Part shown: piece by piece, positions 8,103 to 17,300 of the stretch
Layout of the letters: every line of letters begins with the position of its first letter
Numbering within the stretch: position 1 is the first letter of the stretch
Assembly (NCBI RefSeq): GCF_000730665.1
Contig: NZ_BBIV01000007.1
Span: forward strand, 35,061 to 99,060
Direction of reading: 5' to 3'
Source: Pseudomonas plecoglossicida NBRC 103162 = DSM 15088
GTDB lineage: Bacteria > Pseudomonadota > Gammaproteobacteria > Pseudomonadales > Pseudomonadaceae
DNA: 64,000 bases
The notes under the pieces: generated by a model
Databases searched by the model: none
Seen by the model: the letters and a program-made list of their open reading frames with translations, nothing else
What the model was told of the DNA's origin: nothing
Position numbers and translations under genes: made by a program

Positions 8103-8951
8103 ATGTTGGAAACCCCTGAGGCACCTGGCATCGCAGCCGAATCGCCACAACAATTGCAGCTGGCCCTGGTCTACGGCGAAGCCCTCACCGAAATGCCGCT
8201 GGACCTGTACATCCCGCCGGACGCCCTGGAAGTCATCCTCGAGGCGTTCGAAGGCCCGCTGGACCTGCTGCTGTACCTGATCCGCAAGCAGAACATCGAC
8301 ATCCTCGACATCCCCGTGGCGGAGATCACCCGCCAGTACATGGGCTATGTCGAGCTGATGAAGAGCGTGCGCCTGGAGCTGGCCGCCGAATACCTGGTGA
8401 TGGCCGCGATGCTGGCCGAGATCAAGTCACGCATGCTGCTGCCACGCTCGGTCGAGATCGAGGAAGAGGAGGGCGACCCGCGTGCCGAACTGATCCGCCG
8501 GCTGCAGGAATACGAACGGTTCAAGGCCGCCGCCGAGGGCATCGACGCGCTGCCCCGGGTCGGTCGCGATGTCGTCGTGCCGCGCCTGGAAGCGCCGCAG
8601 GCCAAGGTGCGCAAGCTGTTGCCGCAAGTCAGCCTGGAAGAGCTGCTGGTGTCCATGGCCGAGGTCATGCGCCGCAACGACCTGTTCGAGAGCCACCAGA
8701 TCACCCGTGAGACCCTGTCGACCCGTGAGCGCATGGGCGATGTGCTCGAGCGCCTCAAGGGTGGCGGCTTCGTGCCCTTCGTCGAGCTGTTCGGCGTCGA
8801 GGAGGGCAAGCTGGGCGTAGTGGTGACCTTCATGGCGATTCTCGAGTTGGTCAAGGAATCGCTGATCGAACTGGTGCAGAATGAGGCATTTGCGCCGATC
8901 CATGTGCGGCTGCGCGCCGAGTCTGTCGAAGAAACCGATGAACCTGAATGA
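8103..8951 (+). CDS. scpA: Segregation and condensation protein A (ScpA)
   Basis: A 282-residue kleisin. ScpA joins the two SMC heads and binds ScpB dimers in the bacterial condensin. The N-terminal block FEGPLDLLLYLIRKQNIDI (residues ~48-66) and the following IPVAEITRQYMGYVE are the diagnostic SMC-neck-binding region. EYLVMAAMLAEIKSRMLLP is also well conserved, and the C-terminal winged helix includes FVPFVELF. A GTG at 8097 is an alternative start two codons earlier. The gene overlaps scpB by 14 bases. No smc gene lies in the window; Pseudomonas also carry MksB/MukB-type condensins. Confidence 0.95.
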   Translation: MLETPEAPGIAAESPQQLQLALVYGEALTEMPLDLYIPPDALEVILEAFEGPLDLLLYLIRKQNIDILDIPVAEITRQYMGYVELMKSVRLELAAEYLVMAAMLAEIKSRMLLPRSVEIEEEEGDPRAELIRRLQEYERFKAAAEGIDALPRVGRDVVVPRLEAPQAKVRKLLPQVSLEELLVSMAEVMRRNDLFESHQITRETLSTRERMGDVLERLKGGGFVPFVELFGVEEGKLGVVVTFMAILELVKESLIELVQNEAFAPIHVRLRAESVEETDEPE

Positions 8952-9708
8952 ACCCCGCGACCTGGCGTCGCTGATCGAGGCGTTTCTGCTCGCCTCGGGC
9001 AAGCCGCAATCGCTCGAACGCCTGTACGAGCTGTTCGAGGAGGCCGAGCGCCCCGAGCCGAAGGTCTTCAAGAAGGCCCTTGAAGTGCTGGGCAAGTCCT
9101 GCGCGGGCCGTGCCTTCGAGCTCAAGGAGGTCGCCAGCGGCTATCGCCTGCAGATTCGTGAAGATTTCGCGCCCTGGGTGGGGCGGCTGTGGGAGGAGCG
9201 CCCGCAGCGATATTCCCGTGCGCTGCTGGAAACCATGGCCCTGATCGCCTACCGCCAGCCGATCACCCGCGGTGAAATCGAGGATGTGCGTGGCGTGGCG
9301 GTCAACAGCAATATCATCAAGACCCTGATGGAGCGCGAGTGGATTCGCGTGGTCGGCTACCGCGAGGTGCCCGGGCGGCCGGCGATGTTCGCCACCACCA
9401 AGGCGTTTCTCGATCACTTCAACCTCAAGAGCCTGGACGAATTGCCGGCGTTGGCGGAGCTTCGCGAGATGGAGCCGGAGCCGCTGCTCGATCCGGATGA
9501 CGCGCCGGTGCCGGCGCACATTCAGGCGTTGGCCGATGCCAGTCTGGGTGAGCCAGAAGCAGCGGTCGAGCCGAAGGAGGAGACCAGTTTCCGCAGCCTG
9601 CTGGTGGAACTGGATGCCATGGAAGAGGGGCTGAAGACCGATTTCGATGATTTGCGCGAAGAAGAGCCGCAGGCACCGGCGGAAGAAGAGGGCAAGGGGC
9701 AGCACTGA
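8938..9708 (+). CDS. scpB: Segregation and condensation protein B (ScpB)
   Basis: A 256-residue protein with two winged-helix domains (to about residue 180). The family motif ETMALIAYRQPITRGEIEDV lies near residue 97 and is followed by RGVAVNSNIIKTLMEREWI and GRPAMFATTKAFLDHF. The C-terminal ~80 residues are acidic and low in complexity (PEEEPQ-type runs), as often seen in Pseudomonas ScpB. It acts as a dimer on ScpA in the SMC complex. The start ATG lies inside scpA (14-base overlap). Confidence 0.95.
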   Translation: MNLNEPRDLASLIEAFLLASGKPQSLERLYELFEEAERPEPKVFKKALEVLGKSCAGRAFELKEVASGYRLQIREDFAPWVGRLWEERPQRYSRALLETMALIAYRQPITRGEIEDVRGVAVNSNIIKTLMEREWIRVVGYREVPGRPAMFATTKAFLDHFNLKSLDELPALAELREMEPEPLLDPDDAPVPAHIQALADASLGEPEAAVEPKEETSFRSLLVELDAMEEGLKTDFDDLREEEPQAPAEEEGKGQH

Positions 9709-9721
9709 GCCTTCGCTGGCC

Positions 9722-9803
9722 TCATCGCTGGCAAGCCAGCTCCTACAGGATTTGCAGCCTGCGCGGTATCTGTGGGAGCCGGCTTGCCGGCGATAGGGCC
9801 GGT
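9722..9803. repeat. REP pair
   Basis: 'atcgctggcaagccagc' and 'gccggcttgccggcgatagg' face each other with about 25 bases between. The pair fills the gap between scpB and rluB. Confidence 0.85.
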
Positions 9804-9961
9804 CCAGGCACCATCAACCACCGGGCAGAAATAACTTCCACCCCGCACAAAACGTTCTACCCTCCAGTGCGTTCCCCCACCGAACCGCGTATGATGCGCG
9901 GCCTTTTGGCGCGTCCGTCGCCAAGACCTGAGTTTTCATTCCTACACCGGGAGGTGCCCAG

Positions 9962-11026
9962 ATGAGTGAGCAAGACCTGCAATCTACCGAAATTACCCCG
10001 CCATCCGGCGAAAAGCTGCAGAAAGTGCTGGCGCGTATCGGCGTGGGCTCGCGCCGTGACGTCGAGGCCTGGATCAGCCAGGGCCGCATCAAGGTCAACG
10101 GCGTCGAGGCTACCCTCGGCCAGCGTGTCGACCTGCACGACGCCATCGCCGTCGACGGCAAGCTGATCAAGCGTGAAGAGGCTGCCGAAGCCACTCGCCG
10201 GGTAATCATGTACAACAAGCCAGACGGCGAAATCTGCACCCGCGACGACCCGGAAGGCCGCCCGACCGTGTTCGACCGCCTGCCACGGCCGAAGGAAGGC
10301 CGCTGGATCAACATCGGCCGCCTGGACATCAACACCACCGGCCTGCTGCTGTTCACCACCGACGGTGAGTTGGCCAATCGCCTGATGCACCCGTCCTACG
10401 AGATGGACCGCGAATACGCGGTGCGTGTGCGTGGTGAAGTCGACGACGAGATGATCGATCGCCTGAAGGCGGGCGTGATGCTCGAAGACGGCCCGGCCAA
10501 GTTCACCGACATCCAGAAGGCACCGGGCGGCGAAGGCTTCAACCACTGGTACCACTGCGTGGTGATGGAAGGCCGCAACCGCGAAGTGCGTCGGCTGTGG
10601 GAATCCCAGGGCATGGTGGTCAGCCGCCTCAAGCGCGTGCGTTTCGGCCCGGTGTTCCTCAACTCCGACCTGCCGATGGGTCGCTGGCGTGAAATGAGCC
10701 AGGGCGAAATCGACATCCTGGCCGCCGAAGTGGGCCTGCAGCCGGTTGCGCTGCCTGCCATGAACCTCAAGGCCAAGGACAAGATGGAGCGCCTGCAGCG
10801 CAAGTCGTCGCGTCCGATGGGCCGTGGCGAGCGCGTGCGCAACCTGCGCCCGGCGCATGAAGGCGGTGCTGCTGCCGAGCGCCCGGCACGCCAGCCGCGC
10901 GAGGAAGCACCCCGCAAGAGCCGCGGCAGCGCCGTTGCCGAGCGCCCAAGCGAAATGCGCAAGCGCCCGTCCAAGCCCGAAGGTGACAAGCCGGCCGGCC
11001 GCGGTCGCGGCAAGCCGCGCGGCTGA
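9962..11026 (+). CDS. rluB: 23S rRNA pseudouridine(2605) synthase RluB
   Basis: A 354-residue RsuA-family pseudouridine synthase. An S4 RNA-binding domain is at residues ~16-60 (EKLQKVLARIGVGSRRDVEAW is its start). The catalytic motif GRLDINTTGLLLFTTDGELA carries the conserved Asp near residue 122. The signature YHCVVMEGRNREVRRLWESQG lies near residue 200. The C-terminal ~90 residues are rich in Arg, Lys, Pro and Gly (a basic tail typical of RluB in Pseudomonas). An SD 'gggaggtg' lies before the ATG. A good terminator follows at 11046. Confidence 0.94.
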   Translation: MSEQDLQSTEITPPSGEKLQKVLARIGVGSRRDVEAWISQGRIKVNGVEATLGQRVDLHDAIAVDGKLIKREEAAEATRRVIMYNKPDGEICTRDDPEGRPTVFDRLPRPKEGRWINIGRLDINTTGLLLFTTDGELANRLMHPSYEMDREYAVRVRGEVDDEMIDRLKAGVMLEDGPAKFTDIQKAPGGEGFNHWYHCVVMEGRNREVRRLWESQGMVVSRLKRVRFGPVFLNSDLPMGRWREMSQGEIDILAAEVGLQPVALPAMNLKAKDKMERLQRKSSRPMGRGERVRNLRPAHEGGAAAERPARQPREEAPRKSRGSAVAERPSEMRKRPSKPEGDKPAGRGRGKPRG

Positions 11027-11045
11027 CTGCCCTCGCGGTGCGCAG

Positions 11046-11073
11046 AAAGCCAGCCCTCGGGCTGGCTTTTTTG
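11046..11073 (+). terminator. Rho-independent terminator of rluB
   Basis: The hairpin gccagcc-ctcg-ggctggc is followed by six T residues, 20 bases after the rluB stop. Confidence 0.9.
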
Positions 11074-11102
11074 TGCCTGTTTTCCAGGGACGACTGCGGT
11101 CT

Positions 11103-11143
11103 CTGTGGGAGCCGGCTTGCCGGCGATTGGCCGCAAAGCGGCC
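11103..11143. repeat. Single REP element
   Basis: 'gccggcttgccggcgattgg' with the flanking 'ccgcaaagcggcc' hairpin, between rluB and the permease leader. Confidence 0.8.
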
Positions 11144-11198
11144 CAAGATACTGAGGGCAAACAATTTTTCGGACGGCTGGCAAGTTTTCAAACCGCTC

Positions 11199-11216
11199 TG
11201 TAAAGAAAATTGTACA
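11199..11216 (+). promoter_or_regulatory. Putative PhhR/TyrR box upstream of the aromatic permease
   Basis: tgtaaa-gaaaat-tgtaca matches the TyrR-type palindrome TGTAAA-N6-TTTACA at 11 of 12 defined positions. A further half site tgtaaa is at 11251-11256. The phhR gene is about 9 kb away in this window, and similar boxes lie between phhA and phhR. Confidence 0.6.
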
Positions 11217-11406
11217 AATTTCCCGGGCTTCCTTGGCTGGGCTGATTTTCTGTAAACAGAACTTGCCGCGCGCGCGCTCGGCAAACCCTGTCCCGCCCCG
11301 CCCCCCTATTGCCCAAACCCCCGTCCCCACGCTGTTATAGCCGCCATTGCCGTGTGCACTAGCCCGTCCTCAGCGTCGGGCAGACAAAACAACAAATGGA
11401 GGCGCC

Positions 11407-11577
11407 ATGTACGCCGATCACTTCGCCCAAGATGGCTCTCACCACAGGATCGCTGCGTTTTTCCCCGGGGAATTGACGCAACGCGTTGACGCCTGCGCGC
11501 TCGCGGGGGTATACAGTGCGCCGCGTTTTACCTGTGACCCTTTTGCGTACCGCGCACTCTTGCCGACACCTGGTTGA
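11407..11577 (+). CDS. Possible leader peptide in the permease 5' region
   Basis: A 56-codon frame preceded by a strong SD (ggagg, 4 bases before the ATG). It starts MYADHFAQDG and ends CDPFAYRALLPTPG. Its stop lies 121 bases before the permease start. The hexapeptide PFAYRA also occurs in the leader of hisJ (codons 25304-25321) with different third codon positions, which would favour translation over chance DNA similarity. The last codons enter the hairpin at 11559-11604. The protein has no recognisable domain. It could be a regulatory upstream ORF or a chance frame; about even odds. Confidence 0.4.
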   Translation: MYADHFAQDGSHHRIAAFFPGELTQRVDACALAGVYSAPRFTCDPFAYRALLPTPG

Positions 11578-11604
11578 TCCGCCCTGACGGCACCCGTCGG
11601 CAAG
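11559..11604 (+). other. Stem-loop spanning the leader-ORF stop
   Basis: Perfect 9-base arms cttgccgac (11559-11567) and gtcggcaag (11596-11604) enclose 28 bases, which include the stop of the leader ORF. No T run follows, so it is not a simple terminator. A role in leader control is inference. Confidence 0.5.
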
Positions 11605-11698
11605 AAACCCAAGGTAACCACCTTGCCCATTCCGCTGCGCCACGAGCGCGGTGGGTCCGATTCCGTCACAGATAAAAACAATGCAGGTGACTTCGTTC

Positions 11699-13117
11699 AT
11701 GAGTGGACAAAACATGCATTCAGGCGAGCTCAAGCGGGGCCTGAAGAACCGCCACATCCAATTGATCGCTTTGGGCGGCGCAATTGGCACCGGCCTGTTC
11801 CTTGGCTCGGCAGGCGTGATGAAATCCGCCGGCCCGTCGATGATCCTCGGCTACGCCATCTGCGGCTTCATCGCCTTCATGATCATGCGCCAGTTGGGTG
11901 AAATGATCGTCGAAGAGCCGGTAGCCGGTTCGTTCAGCCATTTTGCCCACAAGTACTGGGGTGGTTTCGCCGGCTTCCTGTCGGGTTGGAACTGCTGGGT
12001 GCTGTATATCCTGGTGGGCATGTCGGAGCTCACGGCGGTTGGCAAGTACATCCACTACTGGTGGCCTGAGATCCCGACCTGGGTGACGGCGGCCGGTTTC
12101 TTCCTGCTGATCAACGCCATCAACCTGATGAACGTGAAGGTCTTCGGCGAAGCCGAGTTCTGGTTCGCCATCATCAAGGTGGCAGCCATCGTCGGCATGA
12201 TCGGCCTGGGTGCCTACCTGCTGACCAGTGGCAGCGGCGGCCCTGATGCCTCGGTGACCAACCTGTGGGCCCATGGCGGCTTCTTCCCGCATGGCGTCAG
12301 TGGTCTGGTCATGGCCTTGGCGTTCATCATGTTCTCCTTCGGCGGCCTGGAAATGCTCGGGTTCACCGCAGCTGAAGCCGACAAGCCGAAAACCGTGATC
12401 CCCAAGGCGATCAACCAGGTCATCTATCGCATCCTGATCTTCTACATCGGTGCGCTGGTGGTGCTGCTGTCGCTGACCCCATGGGACAACCTGGTCGCCA
12501 GCATCGACGCGTCCGGCGGCAGCTACGGCAGCAGCCCGTTCGTCCAGGTGTTCTCGCTGCTGGGCAGCGATGTGGCGGCGCATCTGCTGAACTTCGTGGT
12601 CCTGACTGCAGCGCTGTCGGTGTACAACAGCGGCACCTACTGCAACGCACGCATGCTGCTGGGCATGGCCGAACAGGGTGACGCTCCGGCGGCCCTGGCC
12701 AAGGTCGACAAGCGTGGTGTGCCGGTGCGTTCGATCCTGGTATCGGCGGCCGTGACCCTGATCGCCGTGCTGCTCAACTACTTCATCCCGCAGAATGCGC
12801 TGGAGTTGCTGATGTCGTTGGTGGTGGCGACCCTGGTGATCAACTGGGCGATGATCAGCTATTCGCACCTCAAGTTCCGCCAGCACCTCGATCGCACCGG
12901 TCAGAAGCCGCTGTTCAAGGCACTGTGGTATCCATATGGCAACTACATCTGCCTGGCCTTCGTGGTGTTGATTCTGGGCATCATGCTGCTGATCCCGGGC
13001 ATCCAGGTGTCGGTGTATGCGATTCCGGTGTGGCTGCTGGTGATGTACGTGGCTTACCTGCTCAAGGGCAAGCAACGGCCGCAGGCCAATGGGGCTGCCG
13101 GTACTGTGGCCAAGTAA
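11699..13117 (+). CDS. Aromatic amino-acid permease (AroP/PheP type)
   Basis: A 472-residue amino acid-polyamine-organocation transporter with about 12 membrane spans. The N-terminal block KRGLKNRHIQLIALGGAIGT and GTGLFLGSAG are the substrate/Na+-site unwound helix of the AAT branch. FSFGGLEMLGFTAAEA is typical of AroP/PheP/GabP. Phenylalanine/tyrosine/tryptophan uptake is inferred from the AroP resemblance and from the PhhR-type box upstream; ProY-like specificity is the main alternative. The ATG at 11699 is chosen because aggtga lies 8 bases upstream; in-frame starts at 11651 and 11681 lack this. The leader from the REP to this start is over 500 bases. A terminator follows at 13137. Confidence 0.85.
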   Translation: MSGQNMHSGELKRGLKNRHIQLIALGGAIGTGLFLGSAGVMKSAGPSMILGYAICGFIAFMIMRQLGEMIVEEPVAGSFSHFAHKYWGGFAGFLSGWNCWVLYILVGMSELTAVGKYIHYWWPEIPTWVTAAGFFLLINAINLMNVKVFGEAEFWFAIIKVAAIVGMIGLGAYLLTSGSGGPDASVTNLWAHGGFFPHGVSGLVMALAFIMFSFGGLEMLGFTAAEADKPKTVIPKAINQVIYRILIFYIGALVVLLSLTPWDNLVASIDASGGSYGSSPFVQVFSLLGSDVAAHLLNFVVLTAALSVYNSGTYCNARMLLGMAEQGDAPAALAKVDKRGVPVRSILVSAAVTLIAVLLNYFIPQNALELLMSLVVATLVINWAMISYSHLKFRQHLDRTGQKPLFKALWYPYGNYICLAFVVLILGIMLLIPGIQVSVYAIPVWLLVMYVAYLLKGKQRPQANGAAGTVAK

Positions 13118-13136
13118 GGGCTGCGTTGGGTAACTG

Positions 13137-13172
13137 AAAACCCGATGCCAGGTGACTGGCATCGGGTTTTTT
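13137..13172 (+). terminator. Terminator of the aromatic permease
   Basis: aaaacccgatgcca-ggtgac-tggcatcgggtttttt: a 10-base GC-rich stem with A and T runs on both sides, so it may work in both directions. Confidence 0.9.
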
Positions 13173-13181
13173 GTTGGCTGT

Positions 13182-13265
13182 ACCGGCCCTATCGCTGGCA
13201 AGCCAGCTCCCACAGGTACAGCGCGGACTCTGTAGGAGCCGGCTTGCCGGCGATAGGGCCGGTAC
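13182..13265. repeat. REP pair
   Basis: 'ccctatcgctggcaagccag' and its inverse 'gccggcttgccggcgatagg' lie between the convergent permease and LysR genes. Confidence 0.85.
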
Positions 13266-13279
13266 AGGCAGGAAAACGT

Positions 13280-14164
13280 TCAGATCTGTTCGAGCAACCA
13301 GCTGCGAAACGCCCGCAACGAAGGCAGCGCCTCGTTCCTCGGCGGATAGATCAGGTAGTAGCTGCGCTGGCTGGCAAACGCCGCCCCCGGGCTGAACAGC
13401 TCGCCCTTGGCCAGCTCCTCTTCCACCAGGATCCGCGGCACCAGCCCGATACCAATCCCGGCGCGCACGGCCTGGATCAGGTGCGAGGTCAGTTCGAAGC
13501 TAGGCCCCAGGCGCATCGCCCGGTGCGGCAAGCCATGGTGCGAGAACCATTCGCCCCAGGCGTGGGGGTTGTTGGCAACGTTCAGTAGCACTTCCTCGCT
13601 GATCCGCGAGGGCGGCCAATTCGGGGTTTCAACGCCGGCCTGCGGCGGCAGGATCACCACCAGTTCCTCGGCATGCAGGCGATGGCAGATCAGCCCGGGC
13701 AGGTCATGGCTGGCCACGCCGATGGCGGCATCGATCTCGCTGGTATCGAAGTTGATCGCTTCGATCCGTGAATGAATATGCACCAGCATCCCCGGGTGGG
13801 CACTGTAGAACGCGTGCAGGCGCGGCAGCAGCCACTTGGAACCGAACGTGGGCAAGGTGGCAAGGCGCAGGGTGCCGACCCCGGATTGATAGGCCAAGGC
13901 CTGCAAGGTGGCACTGCGAATGCGCCCCAGTGCCTCGCTGAGTTCACGCTGGTACAGCCGGCCGACATCGGTCAGTTGCACCTGGCGGCCTTCACGGCGG
14001 AACAGGGTCAGGCCCAGTTGCTGTTCCAGCGCCTGAACCTGGCGACTCACCGCGCTCTGGGTCAGGGACCGCTCGGCGGCGGCGCGGGTATAGCTTTCAT
14101 GCCGAGCAGCAGCCTCGAAAGCCAGCAGTAGCGACATGGAGGGCGTCAGGTGGCGGTAATTCAT
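13280..14164 (-). CDS. LysR-family transcriptional regulator (GcvA-like)
   Basis: A 294-residue LTTR. The N-terminal winged helix-turn-helix (residues ~8-66) contains FEAAARHESYTRAAAERSL and TQSAVSRQVQALEQQLG. The C-terminal substrate-binding domain (~95-290) resembles the GcvA/AmpR subgroup (LRLATLPTFGSKWLLPRL is its usual first strand and helix). It is divergent from ydiJ with a 152-base gap that holds an inverted repeat, so control of ydiJ is likely, as is usual for LysR genes. The ligand is unknown; a hydroxyacid such as D-2-hydroxyglutarate would fit ydiJ but is only inference. Confidence 0.9.
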   Translation of the reverse strand: MNYRHLTPSMSLLLAFEAAARHESYTRAAAERSLTQSAVSRQVQALEQQLGLTLFRREGRQVQLTDVGRLYQRELSEALGRIRSATLQALAYQSGVGTLRLATLPTFGSKWLLPRLHAFYSAHPGMLVHIHSRIEAINFDTSEIDAAIGVASHDLPGLICHRLHAEELVVILPPQAGVETPNWPPSRISEEVLLNVANNPHAWGEWFSHHGLPHRAMRLGPSFELTSHLIQAVRAGIGIGLVPRILVEEELAKGELFSPGAAFASQRSYYLIYPPRNEALPSLRAFRSWLLEQI

Positions 14165-14238
14165 TCACAAAAGTCATCGATAGCGGCAGGATTATCCGTT
14201 TGCCCCTGAGGCCAAACTACAGGAACATTGGCTTGCAC

Positions 14239-14274
14239 GTCATCCCTGCCTGCATTGACCTATGCCGGGATGAC
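14239..14274. promoter_or_regulatory. Inverted repeat between lysR and ydiJ
   Basis: gtcatccc (14239-14246) and gggatgac (14267-14274) are perfect 8-base arms around a 20-base centre, 43 bases before the ydiJ ATG. It could be a regulator site or an RNA hairpin; its spacing is wider than a classic LysR T-N11-A site. Confidence 0.4.
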
Positions 14275-14316
14275 AGGATTTCCGTGAATTAGCCCATATC
14301 AAGAGGCCATCCTTCG

Positions 14317-17300
14317 ATGATCGCCCAGCTGTCGACCCTTGCGCCGAGCGCCGCATATCCCGAATTCCTCGAAGCCCTGCGCAACAGTGGCTTCCGTGGC
14401 CAGATCAGCGCCGACTACGGCACCCGCACGGTGTTGGCCACCGACAACTCGATCTATCAGCGCCTGCCCCAGGCCGCGGTGTTCCCGCTGGACGCCGATG
14501 ACGTGGCGCGGGTCGCCAGACTGATGGGTGAGTCGCGGTTCCAGCAGGTCAAGCTGACCCCGCGCGGCGGTGGCACAGGTACCAACGGCCAGTCGCTGAC
14601 CGATGGCATCGTGGTCGACCTGTCGCGGCACATGAACAAGATCCTCGAGATCAACGTCGAGGAACGCTGGGTGCGGGTCGAGGCCGGTACGGTCAAGGAC
14701 CAGCTCAATGCCGCGCTCAAGCCGCACGGGCTGTTCTTTGCCCCTGAACTGTCCACCTCCAACCGCGCCACCGTCGGCGGCATGATCAACACCGACGCCA
14801 GCGGCCAGGGCAGTTGCACCTATGGCAAGACCCGCGACCACGTCCTCGAACTGCACAGCGTGCTGCTCGGTGGCGAACGCCTGCACAGCCTGCCGATCGA
14901 CGATGCCGCACTGGAGCGGGCCTGTGCTGCCGACGGCCGGGTCGGTGAGGTGTACCGCATGGCGCGGGACATCCAGGAAACCCAGGCCGAGCTGATCGAG
15001 ACCACCTTCCCCAAGCTCAACCGTTGCCTGACCGGTTACGACCTGGCCCACCTGCGCGACGAGCAGGGCCGGTTCAATCTCAACAGCGTGCTGTGTGGTG
15101 CCGAAGGGTCGTTGGGCTATGTGGTGGAAGCCAAGCTCAATGTGCTGCCCATCCCGAAGTATGCGGTGCTGGTGAACGTGCGCTATGGCAGCTTCATGGA
15201 CGCCCTGCGCGATGCCAATGCGTTGATGGCGCACAAGCCGCTGTCGATCGAGACGGTGGATTCCAAGGTGCTGATGCTGGCGATGAAGGACATCGTCTGG
15301 CACAGCGTGGCCGAATACTTCCCGGCCGACCCCGAGCGCCCGACCCTGGGTATCAACCTGGTGGAGTTCTGTGGTGACGAGCCGGGCGAGGTCAATGCCC
15401 GGGTCCTGGCGTTCATCGACCACCTGCAGAACGACACCAGCGTCGAGCGCCTGGGCCACACCCTGGCCGAGGGCGCCGAGGCGGTGACCCGCGTCTACAC
15501 CATGCGCAAGCGCTCGGTGGGCCTGCTCGGCAACGTCGAGGGCGAGGTGCGCCCGCAGCCGTTCGTGGAAGATACCGCCGTGCCGCCGGAGCAATTGGCC
15601 GACTACATCGCCGACTTCCGTGCGCTGCTCGACGGCTACGGCCTGGCCTATGGCATGTTCGGTCACGTCGATGCCGGCGTGCTGCACGTGCGCCCAGCGC
15701 TGGACATGAAAGACCCGGCCCAGGCCGCGCTGGTCAAGCCGATCTCCGACGCCGTGGCGGCGCTGACCAAAAGCTACGGCGGCCTGCTGTGGGGCGAGCA
15801 CGGTAAAGGCCTGCGCTCGGAATACGTGCCGGAGTATTTCGGGGCACTGTACCCGGCGCTGCAGCGCCTGAAGGGCGCCTTCGACCCGCACAACCAGCTC
15901 AACCCGGGCAAGATCTGTACTCCGCCGGACAGTGCCGAGGGCCTGACCCCGGTCGATGGCGTGACCCTGCGCGGCGACCTCGACCGTACCATCGACGAGC
16001 GCGTGTGGCAGGACTTCCCCAGCGCCGTGCACTGCAACGGCAACGGTGCTTGCTACAACTACGACCCCAACGACGCCATGTGCCCGTCGTGGAAGGCCAC
16101 GCGCGAACGCCAGCATTCGCCCAAGGGCCGCGCCTCGCTGATGCGCGAGTGGCTGCGCCTGCAGGGCGAAGCGAACATCGACGTACTGGCGGCGGCGCGC
16201 AACAAGGTGTCGTGGCTCAAGGGCCTGCCGGCGCGCCTGCGCAACAACCGTGCACGTAGCCAGGGGCAGGAGGACTTCTCCCATGAAGTGTACGACGCCA
16301 TGGCCGGCTGCCTGGCGTGCAAGTCCTGCGCGGGGCAGTGCCCGATCAAGGTCAATGTGCCGGACTTCCGCTCGCGCTTCCTCGAGCTGTACCACGGCCG
16401 CTACCAGCGTCCGCTGCGCGACTATCTGATAGGGTCGCTCGAGTTCACCATCCCTTACCTGGCCCATGCGCCGGGGCTGTACAACGCGGTGATGGGCTCG
16501 AAGTGGGTGAGCAAGTTGCTGGCGGACCAGGTAGGGATGGTCGACAGCCCGCTGATCAGCCGCTTCAACTTCCAGTCCACCCTGACCCGCTGCCGGGTCG
16601 GCGTGGCCAGCGTGCCTGCGCTGCGCGAACTGACGCCTGCCCAGCGCGAGCGCAGCATCGTGCTGGTGCAGGATGCCTTCACCCGTTACTTCGAGACGCC
16701 GCTGCTGGCCGCGTTCATCGAGCTGGCGCACCGCTTGGGCCACAAGGTGTTCCTTGCGCCCTACAGTGCCAACGGCAAGCCGCTGCATGTGCAAGGTTTC
16801 CTCGGCGCCTTCGCCAAGGCGGCCATTCGCAATGCCACCCAGCTCAAGGCCCTGGCCGACTGCGGCGTACCGTTGGTGGGCCTGGACCCTGCGATGACGT
16901 TGGTCTACCGCCAGGAATACCAGAAGGTGCCAGGGCTTGCGGGCAGCCCGAACGTGCTGCTGCCCCAGGAATGGCTGATGAATGTCTTGCCGGAACAGGC
17001 GCCGACTGCACCGGGCAACTTCCGCCTGATGGCGCACTGCACCGAGAAGACCAACGTGCCGGCCAGTACCAGGCAATGGGAGCAGGTATTTGCCCGCCTG
17101 GGTCTGAAGCTGGTGACCGAGGCTACGGGGTGCTGCGGCATGTCCGGTACCTACGGCCACGAGGCGCGCAACCAGGACACTTCGCGGACCATTTTCGAGC
17201 AGTCGTGGGCGACCAGGCTGGACAAGGACGGTGAGCCGCTGGCGACCGGTTACTCGTGCCGCAGCCAGGTCAAGCGCATGACCGAGCGGCAGATGCGTCA

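Noticed and set aside
13182..13265. Possible CRISPR-like repeats because similar short palindromes recur through the window
   Set aside because: The units are dispersed REP elements, single or in facing pairs at gene ends, not regularly spaced direct repeats, and no cas gene is present.
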